From assembly GCA_018666295.1 (NCBI GenBank), contig JABIZW010000161.1, forward strand, positions 1-52,817: a stretch of DNA of 52,817 nucleotides, given 5' to 3'. How positions within the stretch are numbered: position 1 is the stretch's first letter; every line of letters begins with the position of its first letter. The notes under the pieces were generated by a model. That model was not told where the DNA came from, made no database searches, and saw only the letters and a program-made list of their open reading frames with translations. The DNA comes from Halieaceae bacterium. Its GTDB lineage: Bacteria; Pseudomonadota; Gammaproteobacteria; Pseudomonadales; Halieaceae. Below, piece by piece: positions 34,109 to 42,314 of the stretch. Position numbers and translations under genes: made by a program.

Positions 34109-34269
34109 ACATTTGTTGCTTTGCTTACCACCTAAGGTCAGACGAGATGTCGACTGCTGGTGTTTATACACTATCTGGCTGAACTGATCTTCCCCTGTAC
34201 ACGTCTCTTCTGAGAGTCTGGTGACCCCTGAAAAAGGGCTATTGATTCATCAGACCAAGGAGGGTCTAT

Positions 34270-34533
34270 ATGAGACGTTTGAGCACCACTGCACTGGTAA
34301 CGCTGTCACTTTGCTTGTCACTACCGGCTGCGGCATTACCCCGAGACGCCCTGATTAACAACACGCTATCACTGCCGGGCGAACTGAAAAAATCTGTTTT
34401 GTTAGAGCACGAGTTAGCTGACGTTAGAGGGGCGGTATGGCCTCTGATTTTTGGTATCGCGACGGTCGACTTGGCACTTCAGGCCTATTACTTTGGGGTT
34501 TATATCCCAAAGACGCGAGGTGGTCGCGGTTAG
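34270..34533 (+). CDS. Small secreted precursor: Sec signal peptide plus double-glycine-type leader
   Basis: An 87-residue protein I do not recognise. A very strong AAGGAGGG precedes the ATG. Residues 1-22 are a clear Sec signal (RR, then a Leu-rich core ending PAAA). Residues 44-55, LLEHELADVRGA, match the double-glycine leader consensus in every register: L at -12, E at -8, L at -7, V at -4, G at -2 and A at -1. Cleavage after A55 would release a 32-residue hydrophobic peptide beginning VWPLIF and ending RGGRG. Double-glycine leaders are the usual substrates of C39 peptidases, and one is encoded two genes downstream. Having both a Sec signal and this leader is unusual. Bacteriocin, signal or surface peptide are all possible. 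Confidence 0.8.
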   Translation: MRRLSTTALVTLSLCLSLPAAALPRDALINNTLSLPGELKKSVLLEHELADVRGAVWPLIFGIATVDLALQAYYFGVYIPKTRGGRG

Positions 34534-34553
34534 CGCCCAAACTCATTCCAACG

Positions 34554-34578
34554 AGCCGTCGTACCGGCGGCTTTATTT
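34554..34578 (+). terminator. Weak terminator/attenuator after the precursor gene
   Basis: AGCCG (34554-34558) and CGGCT (34568-34572) form a 5-bp stem with a 9-nt loop, followed by TTATTT. It is 20 bp past the precursor stop. Partial termination here would give more precursor mRNA than membrane-protein or protease mRNA. The stem is short, so this is tentative. Confidence 0.4.
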
Positions 34579-34590
34579 GAGGGAGCATCC

Positions 34591-34830
34591 ATGGCCACTT
34601 CGAAACAGAGGTTAGCTCAAAAATTTGCCGTATTCGCGGTTGAGCACAAGCGACGACAAATCTTCTGGTCGACGATGACACAACCGACCATCACCTGGGT
34701 GGCATTAGGATTGACCTACTCGACCCTGACTAGCGATGGTACGGCTCAAAACGCTTGGTTCGCAGGGATGTTCGCGCTATACGGCGCGCAGATTGCCTAC
34801 GCTTGGTACTTGTCAGAGACGACTAAGTGA
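34591..34830 (+). CDS. Small two-helix membrane protein of the peptide/C39 cassette
   Basis: Unrecognised protein of 79 residues with GGGAG before the ATG. The first 30 residues are basic and soluble (SKQRLAQKFAVFAVEHKRRQ). Two hydrophobic stretches follow, near 33-48 and 54-74, likely a membrane hairpin ending in a short charged tail. There is no cleavable signal and no double-glycine motif. It lies between the precursor and C39 genes, and the C39 start overlaps its stop (GTGA). If the peptide is toxic this would be the natural immunity candidate; it could equally be a membrane partner of the protease. Both are inference. Confidence 0.75.
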   Translation: MATSKQRLAQKFAVFAVEHKRRQIFWSTMTQPTITWVALGLTYSTLTSDGTAQNAWFAGMFALYGAQIAYAWYLSETTK

Positions 34831-35342
34831 ACGTTCCTGTGTGGATCGTCGTGCTAGTAATTTTATGGGTCACGCCGCTGGCCAATGCTTCGAACGATAT
34901 GCATTCAAATCACATTGCTCTAGTAAAACAGACGTCACCTTTTAATTGCGGGCTTGCAGCGCTTGCGATGCTGTTGTCGGCCGGTACGCCCAAGCCGGTC
35001 ACACTGACTTCGCTCTCGGGTCTTGCAATCACACTGATAGCGCCTGCGTCTCAAGAGTACCGAGATCGTGGATTTTCGGTGAGTGAATTGCAGCGATTAG
35101 CCGCTGCATACGGTCAGGCGCTTACAGCGCGATGGATGACGACCGACACGCTGCTAACTGCCTCGTTTCCCCTCATTGCGTGGGTGCAGCTCGATGACCT
35201 TGGACATTTCACTGTCGTTGAAGGAATTGACCGCGGTCATGTTTCAGTCGCAGACCCTACTCGCGGCTATCTTTCGCTGGATCTTGACGATTGGCAGAGT
35301 ATTTGGCTCCAGGGCAATCAAGGGATTGCCCTGGAGCTTTGA
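34827..35342 (+). CDS. Exported stand-alone C39-family cysteine peptidase
   Basis: It has 171 residues from a GTG overlapping the previous stop. A signal peptide covers about 1-21 (cleavage after LANA), so the enzyme should act outside the cytoplasm. The papain-like C39 core is complete: Q35 and C41 in QTSPFNCGLAALAMLL, H127 in DDLGHFTVVEGI and D143 in VSVADPTRGYLSLDL. Ordinary bacteriocin C39 domains sit at the N-terminus of an ABC transporter and act in the cytoplasm; here no transporter is fused or adjacent. The best known free, exported C39 relative is FapD of the Pseudomonas Fap amyloid system, but no other fap-like gene is present. Its likely substrate is the precursor at 34270-34533. 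Confidence 0.88.
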   Translation: MNVPVWIVVLVILWVTPLANASNDMHSNHIALVKQTSPFNCGLAALAMLLSAGTPKPVTLTSLSGLAITLIAPASQEYRDRGFSVSELQRLAAAYGQALTARWMTTDTLLTASFPLIAWVQLDDLGHFTVVEGIDRGHVSVADPTRGYLSLDLDDWQSIWLQGNQGIALEL

Positions 35343-35359
35343 GCACGGCTTGCGCGTGT

Positions 35360-38302
35360 TTACGCGAGATCGTGATGAGTCCAGCCTAGATCAACAAGTG
35401 CCTGACTCGCTGCTGTCTTGGGGTCTGTCAAGATCACCGAACAGCCGACTTCCGGTTTCAGGTAGGTGTCTGTCACCCGCCGCAAATCTTCTACCGTTGT
35501 CGACACAATTGACGCTCTGAGTTCGCGTTTGTGATCTGCAGTTCGGCCGTAAAGACCGTCATAAAACGCCTTTTTGACTTCACCTGAGGGTGATGCGGGC
35601 TTATCCAAGCTCGAAATGACGCTGAGAATAGCCTCTTCTAAAGCCAATGAGTCAGGCTCAGCCGAGAGTACCCAGTCGATCGACGCGTCAAAGTCAGAAA
35701 GGGTTTCTAGATTTCGAGGGTCTCGGTACGAAAAGAAACGGAAGGCACCCACATTGCCGTCGTGACTTGCACCGCCACCGTAGGCACCGCCTTGCTCGCG
35801 TATGCTTCGATGCAAAAAACCATTTCTGAGGTAGGCCGCTAACACCGAAAGTGTCGGCGCATCTGGGTGGCCACTCGACACTGTCGGGTAAGCCTTTGCG
35901 CAGAAGTTTACCTGCGTATTGGCTGCCCAGATTTGATTGCTCCCACCCGCGCTTTCTGACAATGACCACGGCTGCAGGTTTCCGGCAGAGGTCAGTCCAT
36001 GTGCGGCACTCCTCAACTGGTTTGTTGCTGCCTCGCAGTTTTGAGAATCGCTTACCGTCAGCAGGTTTACCGACGATGTGGTGAGTAGATGCGTTCGCAG
36101 TGCGGTCAGTTCCTCACTCAAAGATCTAAGGCTCGACGGATCTGCTAAGCTATCGTCTAAGTGACGGAGGCGGGCGATACCCTCAAGCCCGCTTTGTCTG
36201 TGGTAAAGATTTGCCAAGGGACTCATGCTTGCGCAAGCCGCAGTCATCGCTAGGCTGTGGCCTGCCCCCGAGATGCTCTGATCTCTGCGGGCGCGTATCT
36301 GTTTAACCAATTCTCGAACACGATCGGCCTCAACAAATGACGCCGCAGTCAGTGTGTCCGTCATTAAGCGGGTTTGATCGGAAACTTTGTGCGCGAGCGC
36401 TTTAGAGGACATGACCAAAAAGCCAGAGATGTCATTGACATCAGATCTGGATGCCCGAGTGGACACACTCAGACTCAAACTGCCTACACTTGCAGACTGC
36501 CGGTCTTGGATCTCAAGGTACGTCGTGTCCCCTAGTCCCACCTCAGTGGCAAGGGCACACAGAAGGGGAAGTCGCTCTTGTTGAGCGGGGGTCAAGACCG
36601 GTAATTTCAACGCGATCTGTTGATAGACTAAGCCGTTGGTACCTGCCGTTCCAACAAAATGTTGTGTCTGTTCATCAATATCTAGACGCGTCAATGCGGG
36701 CGTTACAACGTCTTTTGGAATATCAGCAAGACCTACTTTGGGCAGTATGCTGACGTCATCCACCTGATTTTGGCGGTCTTCCAGGTCCTGCGCGAGTTTG
36801 CGGATGTTGTCGATAGCGGACTGATCGAGATCTGCTCTTATTGCCTGTAAGCGAGCTGTCTCGCGTTCCTTGCGCTGCTGGTCAAGTCTGGAGTCAGGTG
36901 CGACAACAAGGGTCACTCGATGCGGATTCTCAAGTACGAGTTCACGTAACCGAGTTTTGATAAAGTCAGGATTCGTGATCTTTTGGCGTAATCGCTCTAC
37001 CGCGGGGCTGAGATCAAGCGCGGCGACAGCGTCGCCGTTATGCGTCGCAGCCCCAAGAGCCCGCAGCATTAAATTGAGTCCGTAAGGCATTCCATCACCT
37101 GTGATTTCACGCTGGTGCAATTCGATCTGATGCAATATCGCTTCGAGTCGCTCTGGGCTCACCCCTTCGTCTGAGACGGTTCGAATAACGTCAAGGACTT
37201 GAGTCTCGAACGCACTAGCTTGGTCCTCATTACTCCCCTCGATACCGCAGCAAAGAACCATTTCCCGCATGGAGTCTTCGAGACCACATAGCGGTGACGG
37301 TGCTGTCCCAAGATCATTGGTTTCTAACCACTGCATGAGCGGTGAGGCGCTGTTTTCCATCAGTACAGAAGATAAGAGCTGTGCTTCCAAGAGTGTGTCT
37401 AGGTCTGAGCTTTCGCCCAACTTCCACCCCATGATTAGGTGTGTTTTGTCGCTCGTGTCGGTGTCTTCGAGGGCGTAGTGATGTGCGGCACGTCTGGGTT
37501 CTGAAAAAGGCACCTCAAGACCGACTTCAATCTGTTCACTGGATTTTTCAAAGCGCCCGAGAGCCTCGCGCTCAAAAACATCATGGTGCTGTGAGACTGG
37601 AAGATTGCCAAACGTCAGTAAAATGGCATTACTGGGGTGGTAGTGGCCTTTATAAAATGCCATCAGCTGCTCGTAGCTAAGATTTGGTATCGCCTCAGGG
37701 TCACCGCCACTGTTGTGGTGATAAGTGCTTGTGGGGAATAACTCAAAACAAAGTCGATCCCACAAGACAGACGATATTGAGGACATAGCACCTTTCATCT
37801 CGTTGAAAACGACGCCTTTATAGACCAAAGGCGCGTCGGGATCTTCAGTTGCCAGCTCAATACGATGTCCCTCTTGTGCAAAGTCGAGAGGATCAAGTCG
37901 AGAGAAAAATACAGCATCTAAATAAACAGAAAGTAGGTTGTCAAAATCTTTTGGATTTTGTGTGGCGAAGGGGTAGGCGGTCCAGTCTGAGCTGGTGAAC
38001 GCATTCATAAACGTGTTGAGAGAGCGCCGTAACATCATGAAAAACGGGTCGCGGACCGGGTACTTCTCACTGCCACACAGCACTGTGTGTTCCAAAATAT
38101 GAGCGACGCCGGTTGAGTCCTCCGGAACAGTCTTCAGCGCTACCATAAAAACGTTCTCGTCCGAGTCGGTTGCCATGTGTAGATGCCGCGCGCCGGTTGC
38201 CAAGTGCAGATACTCTTGCACCTCGATGCCGAGGGATTCAATGGTGACTTTGCGCGCCAGCTCGAAGGCTGGGTGAACTGATGGTGTCGCTACTGCATTC
38301 AT
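35360..38302 (-). CDS. M16C-family zinc metallopeptidase (presequence protease / insulinase-like)
   Basis: Large peptide-degrading metalloprotease of 980 residues. The inverted zinc motif HxxEH is at H68-E71-H72 (AHILEHTVLCGS), with the distal Glu at E168 (VVFNEMKGAMSS), as in PreP-type enzymes. The four-domain clam-shell is suggested by the length and by the C-terminal GGAYGGGASHDGN segment. There is no signal peptide, so it is probably cytoplasmic, cleaning up short peptides. It converges on the C39 gene with a 17-bp gap and lies 8 bp downstream of the cyclase gene, so qc and this gene may be one unit with mnmC. Confidence 0.93.
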   Translation of the reverse strand: MNAVATPSVHPAFELARKVTIESLGIEVQEYLHLATGARHLHMATDSDENVFMVALKTVPEDSTGVAHILEHTVLCGSEKYPVRDPFFMMLRRSLNTFMNAFTSSDWTAYPFATQNPKDFDNLLSVYLDAVFFSRLDPLDFAQEGHRIELATEDPDAPLVYKGVVFNEMKGAMSSISSVLWDRLCFELFPTSTYHHNSGGDPEAIPNLSYEQLMAFYKGHYHPSNAILLTFGNLPVSQHHDVFEREALGRFEKSSEQIEVGLEVPFSEPRRAAHHYALEDTDTSDKTHLIMGWKLGESSDLDTLLEAQLLSSVLMENSASPLMQWLETNDLGTAPSPLCGLEDSMREMVLCCGIEGSNEDQASAFETQVLDVIRTVSDEGVSPERLEAILHQIELHQREITGDGMPYGLNLMLRALGAATHNGDAVAALDLSPAVERLRQKITNPDFIKTRLRELVLENPHRVTLVVAPDSRLDQQRKERETARLQAIRADLDQSAIDNIRKLAQDLEDRQNQVDDVSILPKVGLADIPKDVVTPALTRLDIDEQTQHFVGTAGTNGLVYQQIALKLPVLTPAQQERLPLLCALATEVGLGDTTYLEIQDRQSASVGSLSLSVSTRASRSDVNDISGFLVMSSKALAHKVSDQTRLMTDTLTAASFVEADRVRELVKQIRARRDQSISGAGHSLAMTAACASMSPLANLYHRQSGLEGIARLRHLDDSLADPSSLRSLSEELTALRTHLLTTSSVNLLTVSDSQNCEAATNQLRSAAHGLTSAGNLQPWSLSESAGGSNQIWAANTQVNFCAKAYPTVSSGHPDAPTLSVLAAYLRNGFLHRSIREQGGAYGGGASHDGNVGAFRFFSYRDPRNLETLSDFDASIDWVLSAEPDSLALEEAILSVISSLDKPASPSGEVKKAFYDGLYGRTADHKRELRASIVSTTVEDLRRVTDTYLKPEVGCSVILTDPKTAASQALVDLGWTHHDLA

Positions 38303-38310
38303 GTTTTTTC

Positions 38311-39108
38311 CTATGGTTTCTTGCCGGACCGTTCTACCGGTTTAATCCGGTAGAGATAAGGCCATCGTTTACCGCTTAACCAGATTCCCTTGTTACGGGG
38401 ATCAAAAGCAATGCCGTTGAGTACATCGGTACCTGGCTGGCGTTCGCCTGCGGGTAATAAGTGCGAGACGTCAATGATACTGCTGATTTGCCCTGAGGTG
38501 GGATCGATTCGCACAATCTGATCAGTGAGCCATACATTTGCCCAGATTTCCCCATTGATCCATTCAAGCTCGTTGAGTCGGGAAATAGGCTTTCCGTTAA
38601 GCGTGACCTTGATTGTTTTGACTTGCTTGCTGTCCTGCCATACGGACAACTGAGCTGTTCCGTTGGAGACATAAAGCTGTTCACCATCGCTGGTGACGCC
38701 CCATCCCTCCCCAGGCAATGGGATTGTCGAGATAATGGACAGATCTTGAGGGTCTATAACGAGCATCTTTTGCGATCGCCACGTCAGTAGATACAGCTGT
38801 CCTCCTAACTCGGCCAAGCCCTCTGCAAACCATTTGCTAGGAAGATTCTTACGGCTGCGATTAGTCATGGAGGGCCAGTCCGATCGTGCGATAAACGACT
38901 CGCCGTAGAGACCCGAGCTGACCCACAAGGCATCATTCCAAATTAAGAGACCCTGCGTGAAATTTTCGCGATTAATGGCGCGTTTCTCGACGACCTCATA
39001 GTCAAAGACCTGAATCTCGTCTGCGATCAGGTCTGACGACAGCCCAGGCACCATGAGTAAAAGTGTTAGCGCTATTTTTAAGCCCGGGTTCAGGCAGGGA
39101 GTGTTCAT
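38311..39108 (-). CDS. Glutaminyl-peptide cyclotransferase (plant/bacterial type)
   Basis: Converts N-terminal Gln of peptides or proteins to pyroglutamate. It has 265 residues with an N-terminal signal sequence (hydrophobic ~11-28), so it works in the periplasm or as a membrane-anchored protein. The five-bladed propeller motifs of the papaya-type enzyme are present: NFTQGLLIW, FAEGLAEL, GEGWGVTSDG, RLNELEWINGEIWANVW and DVLNGIAFDP. The start overlaps the mnmC stop by one base (TGATG), so it is translated with mnmC, an odd partnership of a tRNA enzyme with a secreted one. Confidence 0.92.
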   Translation of the reverse strand: MNTPCLNPGLKIALTLLLMVPGLSSDLIADEIQVFDYEVVEKRAINRENFTQGLLIWNDALWVSSGLYGESFIARSDWPSMTNRSRKNLPSKWFAEGLAELGGQLYLLTWRSQKMLVIDPQDLSIISTIPLPGEGWGVTSDGEQLYVSNGTAQLSVWQDSKQVKTIKVTLNGKPISRLNELEWINGEIWANVWLTDQIVRIDPTSGQISSIIDVSHLLPAGERQPGTDVLNGIAFDPRNKGIWLSGKRWPYLYRIKPVERSGKKP

Positions 39109-41123
39109 CAGTTCCCCTTAATCAACCGGCGCTTTAAAAATCGCGCCGGGGAGATTGCTTGTAGCAGGTAGCGAGGCAGCGGAGGCGCCCGTCGGAACAT
39201 TTGAGACACGAGGACTTCCGCGAGAATGGGCGCTGAGGTGAGCCCGCGTGACCCCAGGCCGGTCATAAGCCAAAGACCTGAATAGTTCGGTTGCTTTGCA
39301 TTAATTATTCGCTTTCTGTTGTGCCTCAATCCTGCGAAGGTCGCATTAAATTCGGCCTCGTTAGGAACTGAGCCGACGATGGGAAGGTAATCGCTAGTGG
39401 CGCAGCGAATAGCCGCGGCACCACGAAGTGACTCGGCTGTGACGGATTCGGCAAGCGAGGGGATATTGTGAATGAGCTGGTTAACGTTGGTTTGGTGATC
39501 CTCGTCACGTTCATCTGTCTCGACGTCGTTGAGACCGTAGGTGGCTCCGACACAATGTGATCCAAGTCGTGCTGGGGGGGTGTAACCTTCATGGCAGACG
39601 GTGCAGTTGAGGTGCGCCAGTGCGCCCTTTGAATCAAGCATGGTCGTCTGTCCGCGAATTGGCTGGAGCGGGAGCCAACTCAGTCTCTTGTCTTGATTCG
39701 CAGCCCATGCAGTGGTTACGACACTGGTGTCGCCGACCGCCAAGGTTTTTCCTTCGGCGTTACAGGCGATCCAGAGGAGAGAGTCGTGCTGTTCAAGTGT
39801 GATGGGACCCACACCCTCAATCACCCGGATATTGTCATGCTCCAGCAGTTCCCGGCAGATTCCTTGAGGGTTGAGCCACCCCGACTGCGGGAAGTGGATG
39901 CCGGGTCGTTCAAGCTTAACCCCAGAGATTCGACTGGCTTCAGACGCACTAATGAGTCGCAGTGGACTATCAGGGTCGTCAAATGTGCTGCCCAGCCTTT
40001 CGTGGGTTTGTGGGTCGCTTAGCTGGATGTACCCATTGAGTTCACCGTCTACGCCCACCTCGAGCGCGGTGCTGGCAAATTTCTGATAGTGATGGTCCAC
40101 CGAGTAGGCGTAGGCGCTCAGTGAAAAATCCGAGAGCTTGCTATGCTTGTGCGAGGGTCGAGTATAGATGACTCCCTGAGGTTGCACAGAGCCTCCAGAG
40201 GCGATCTGATTTTGCTCCAGCAGGGTCACGCGACACCCCATCTCAGCCATGTTCCGAGCGATGTGACAGCCAGCCATGCCGCCCCCGATAACGAGGCAGT
40301 GTTCGGGCGCAACCCAGTATTGGGGTTGGTCCCACTGTGTTAATTCGGAGCTTGGGAATTGTGTGGTTATGGTCGATATATCGCTCAGGAAGTGTGCGTG
40401 AATACATTCGCGTTTTTTTCCGAAACCTGCACGTTTAGTGACCGTGAAGCCGCTCTCTTCAATGCGCTTTCGGACCCAACCCGCAGCTGTAAATGTCGCA
40501 ATCACTGCGCCTGGCGTGCTGAGTCGGGCAACGCAATCTAGGACCTGACCACTCCACATGGCCTCGTTCCTAACGGGAGTGAATCCGTCGAGAAACCAGA
40601 TATCAACCCAACGTTGATGGTGGCTTTGAAGATCAATGAGGGCTTCTTTGACATCCTCGAACCAAAAGTCGGCCATGAATCCTTTGACTACATTTTTCCG
40701 TCGGTGGCAGCCCGGGAGTGGGCTTGGCCAACGCTCAAGGAGCGTGTTTAAATTTTTGCTCAGACGATTAAAAGGGCTGTTGAGTGTCTTAAGTTGCGTC
40801 AGGGTCAGGGGGTATTTTTCGATTCCAATGTAGTGGCAGTGGGCTTCAGCGGGTCCAACGTCCTGCCATGCTTCCATGAGAAGCAACAGGTTCAGTGCGG
40901 TTCCGACGCCCAGCTCTGTGATCACGAGCGTTTGTCCTGGCGCGAGAGACGCCATCTGCCCTCTTACGTCGGCGCCTTCGAGGAACACGTACTCGCTCTC
41001 CGCTAACCCATCTGTTGGGGAGTAGTAGTCGTCATCGAATTGAGCGGATCGCGGTGTCCCGTCGACAAAATCGATCTCGGGACGAGACATTAACTGCCAA
41101 TCTTTGTTGCCTCGCTCGATCAT
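39108..41123 (-). CDS. mnmC: tRNA 5-methylaminomethyl-2-thiouridine biosynthesis bifunctional protein MnmC
   Basis: Completes mnm5s2U34 in tRNA-Glu, -Gln and -Lys. It is 671 residues (E. coli 668). The N-terminal half (~1-245) is the SAM methyltransferase with GTPRSAQFDDDYYS, VITELGVGTALN and WDIWFLDGFTP-like WVDIWFLDGFTPVRNEAMW. The C-terminal half is the FAD oxidoreductase with the dinucleotide motif VIGGGMAGCHIARNMAE and LMTGLGSRGLTSAP. The start used is ATG 41123; ATG 41090 (MSRPEIDF) is an alternative. It is divergent from the 41233 gene. Confidence 0.96.
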   Translation of the reverse strand: MIERGNKDWQLMSRPEIDFVDGTPRSAQFDDDYYSPTDGLAESEYVFLEGADVRGQMASLAPGQTLVITELGVGTALNLLLLMEAWQDVGPAEAHCHYIGIEKYPLTLTQLKTLNSPFNRLSKNLNTLLERWPSPLPGCHRRKNVVKGFMADFWFEDVKEALIDLQSHHQRWVDIWFLDGFTPVRNEAMWSGQVLDCVARLSTPGAVIATFTAAGWVRKRIEESGFTVTKRAGFGKKRECIHAHFLSDISTITTQFPSSELTQWDQPQYWVAPEHCLVIGGGMAGCHIARNMAEMGCRVTLLEQNQIASGGSVQPQGVIYTRPSHKHSKLSDFSLSAYAYSVDHHYQKFASTALEVGVDGELNGYIQLSDPQTHERLGSTFDDPDSPLRLISASEASRISGVKLERPGIHFPQSGWLNPQGICRELLEHDNIRVIEGVGPITLEQHDSLLWIACNAEGKTLAVGDTSVVTTAWAANQDKRLSWLPLQPIRGQTTMLDSKGALAHLNCTVCHEGYTPPARLGSHCVGATYGLNDVETDERDEDHQTNVNQLIHNIPSLAESVTAESLRGAAAIRCATSDYLPIVGSVPNEAEFNATFAGLRHNRKRIINAKQPNYSGLWLMTGLGSRGLTSAPILAEVLVSQMFRRAPPLPRYLLQAISPARFLKRRLIKGN

Positions 41124-41232
41124 ACTGATAAGCTCTCACATCGACGCAAAGACGCCGTAATTCGCATACGTGGTGATGCGAGCGGTCATTGTAAGCTATT
41201 CGTCATTCGCACTGTTTTTTTGGGGAAAAATT

Positions 41233-41736
41233 ATGGCCTTGGGTAATTCTACGATGACAAACGACCAGTTGGGCCAACTGACTGCTCACTTGTTAAACAA
41301 GGCTTTTATTGAAACGACGAGAACCGTGTCTAAAAGTATTTATCGACGCCTCGTGGACGGCGAGCTGGTTCACGTGACTCAACTCGAGTTCGAGGGCGAC
41401 GAGACGGTTCAATTAGATGTCAAACTTAATCATGCGGAGTACCAGGGAGACCTCAATTACTCCAAGTTTCGCGATAGCATTATGGCGTTGCTCCAAGAAC
41501 TGTTGACCGCGCTGAGCAGGGAAGGCGCCCTCAAACTATTCGAGGGCAGAGACGGTGATGGAAACCCCACACACACCCGACTGATGGGCGCTTCGGGTCC
41601 GACTCAGCACGAGACCGAGATTAACGTCTTGATGGTGTCGATGACACCGTCAGCCCGTGAGCCGCTCATTGTTATGGAACTTTTATACATGGACCCTAAT
41701 CAGTTTGCCGGCGCTGCTAATCGCGGGGAGTCGTGA
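41233..41736 (+). CDS. Conserved-looking hypothetical cytoplasmic protein
   Basis: I do not recognise this family. The ATG at 41233, after GGGGA, gives 167 residues; an upstream ATG at 41176 would add a hydrophobic stretch without an SD. It is predicted soluble, mixed alpha/beta, with a Lys/Arg-poor, Leu- and Thr-rich composition. Recognisable landmarks are FIETTRTVSKSIYRRLVDGEL near 24-44, an acidic EFEGDETVQLDVKLNH and a C-terminal strand-rich end VLMVSMTPSAREPLIVMELLYM. The last 37 bp overlap the 3' end of the convergent maoC-like gene, so mRNAs are antisense there. It lies divergently next to mnmC. Confidence 0.7.
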   Translation: MALGNSTMTNDQLGQLTAHLLNKAFIETTRTVSKSIYRRLVDGELVHVTQLEFEGDETVQLDVKLNHAEYQGDLNYSKFRDSIMALLQELLTALSREGALKLFEGRDGDGNPTHTRLMGASGPTQHETEINVLMVSMTPSAREPLIVMELLYMDPNQFAGAANRGES

Positions 41737-42206
41737 TCTAAGAGTTCAACAGCAGGCGGCGGTATCACTTTCACGGTTTGTTTTTGTGTGGGTGCAATAA
41801 CGCGCGACTCGCCGCGACAGACTTCTTTACCCTCTTGGTTTTTTACTGATAAGGACAGGCTGACCCACGGCTTTTTAGGGTGCTTGCTGTCCACGGTCAG
41901 TGCAATGGTAAGCGTATCTCCGAGAAAAATGGGGGAGCGGAACTCGAGATTTTGTCCCAGGTACACGGTGCCGGGACCGGGAAATTCCAGTCCAATTACG
42001 GCACTGACGAACGCCCCAATGAGCATTCCATGCCCGATACATTCGCCGAATTGTGTTGTCGCTGCATACTCAGGGTCGAGGTGAAGTGGATTGTGGTCAC
42101 CTGACACCACGGCGAAAAGTTCGACGTCCCGCGCTGTGACTAGACGACTAACTTCTATACCATCTCCTACCGCAAGTTCGTCAAATGTACTATTTGTTAC
42201 TTCCAT
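41700..42206 (-). CDS. MaoC-family (R)-specific enoyl-CoA hydratase
   Basis: Hot-dog-fold hydratase of 168 residues. The catalytic Asp-His pair lies in the hydratase motif VSGDHNPLHLDPEYA, with GHGMLIGAFVSAVIG following and the FRSPIFLGDTLTIALTV strand typical of PhaJ-like proteins. Function is probably hydration of enoyl-CoA in fatty acid oxidation or hydroxyalkanoate supply. The Pro-rich tail after residue 140 is not conserved in the fold. It is divergent from fadD (108 bp), consistent with a shared fatty-acid theme, and tail-overlaps the 41233 gene by 37 bp. Confidence 0.9.
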   Translation of the reverse strand: MEVTNSTFDELAVGDGIEVSRLVTARDVELFAVVSGDHNPLHLDPEYAATTQFGECIGHGMLIGAFVSAVIGLEFPGPGTVYLGQNLEFRSPIFLGDTLTIALTVDSKHPKKPWVSLSLSVKNQEGKEVCRGESRVIAPTQKQTVKVIPPPAVELLDHDSPRLAAPAN

Positions 42207-42248
42207 GGGGGCCTCGCGTGGGTCACTGATTGACGTGTTTTAGGAAAT

Positions 42249-42293
42249 ACATCAGAAAACACATCAGAATAGACATTAGAAAAACATCATAAC
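42249..42293. repeat. 12-bp-period direct repeat array between maoC and fadD
   Basis: Four imperfect copies of the 10-mer ACATCAGAAA begin at 42249, 42261, 42273 and 42284 (spacings 12, 12 and 11). The first two differ at one base, the third has T for C at position 5, and the last diverges in its second half. The array sits in the 108-bp divergent promoter region, 22 bp before the fadD ATG, and could bind a regulator. It does not resemble the known FadR or PsrA sites. Confidence 0.6.
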
Positions 42294-42314
42294 GAATAAA
42301 ACGGGGTTAACCGA

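Noticed and set aside
34270..34314. Lipoprotein signal in the small precursor (LSLC at 12-15)
   Set aside because: The residue before the Cys is Leu, not Gly/Ala/Ser, and the Cys lies in the middle of the hydrophobic core; a normal AAA cut after residue 22 fits better.
42249..42293. Repeat array considered as a CRISPR remnant
   Set aside because: Units are 10 bp with 1-2 bp between them; there are no spacers and no cas genes in the window.
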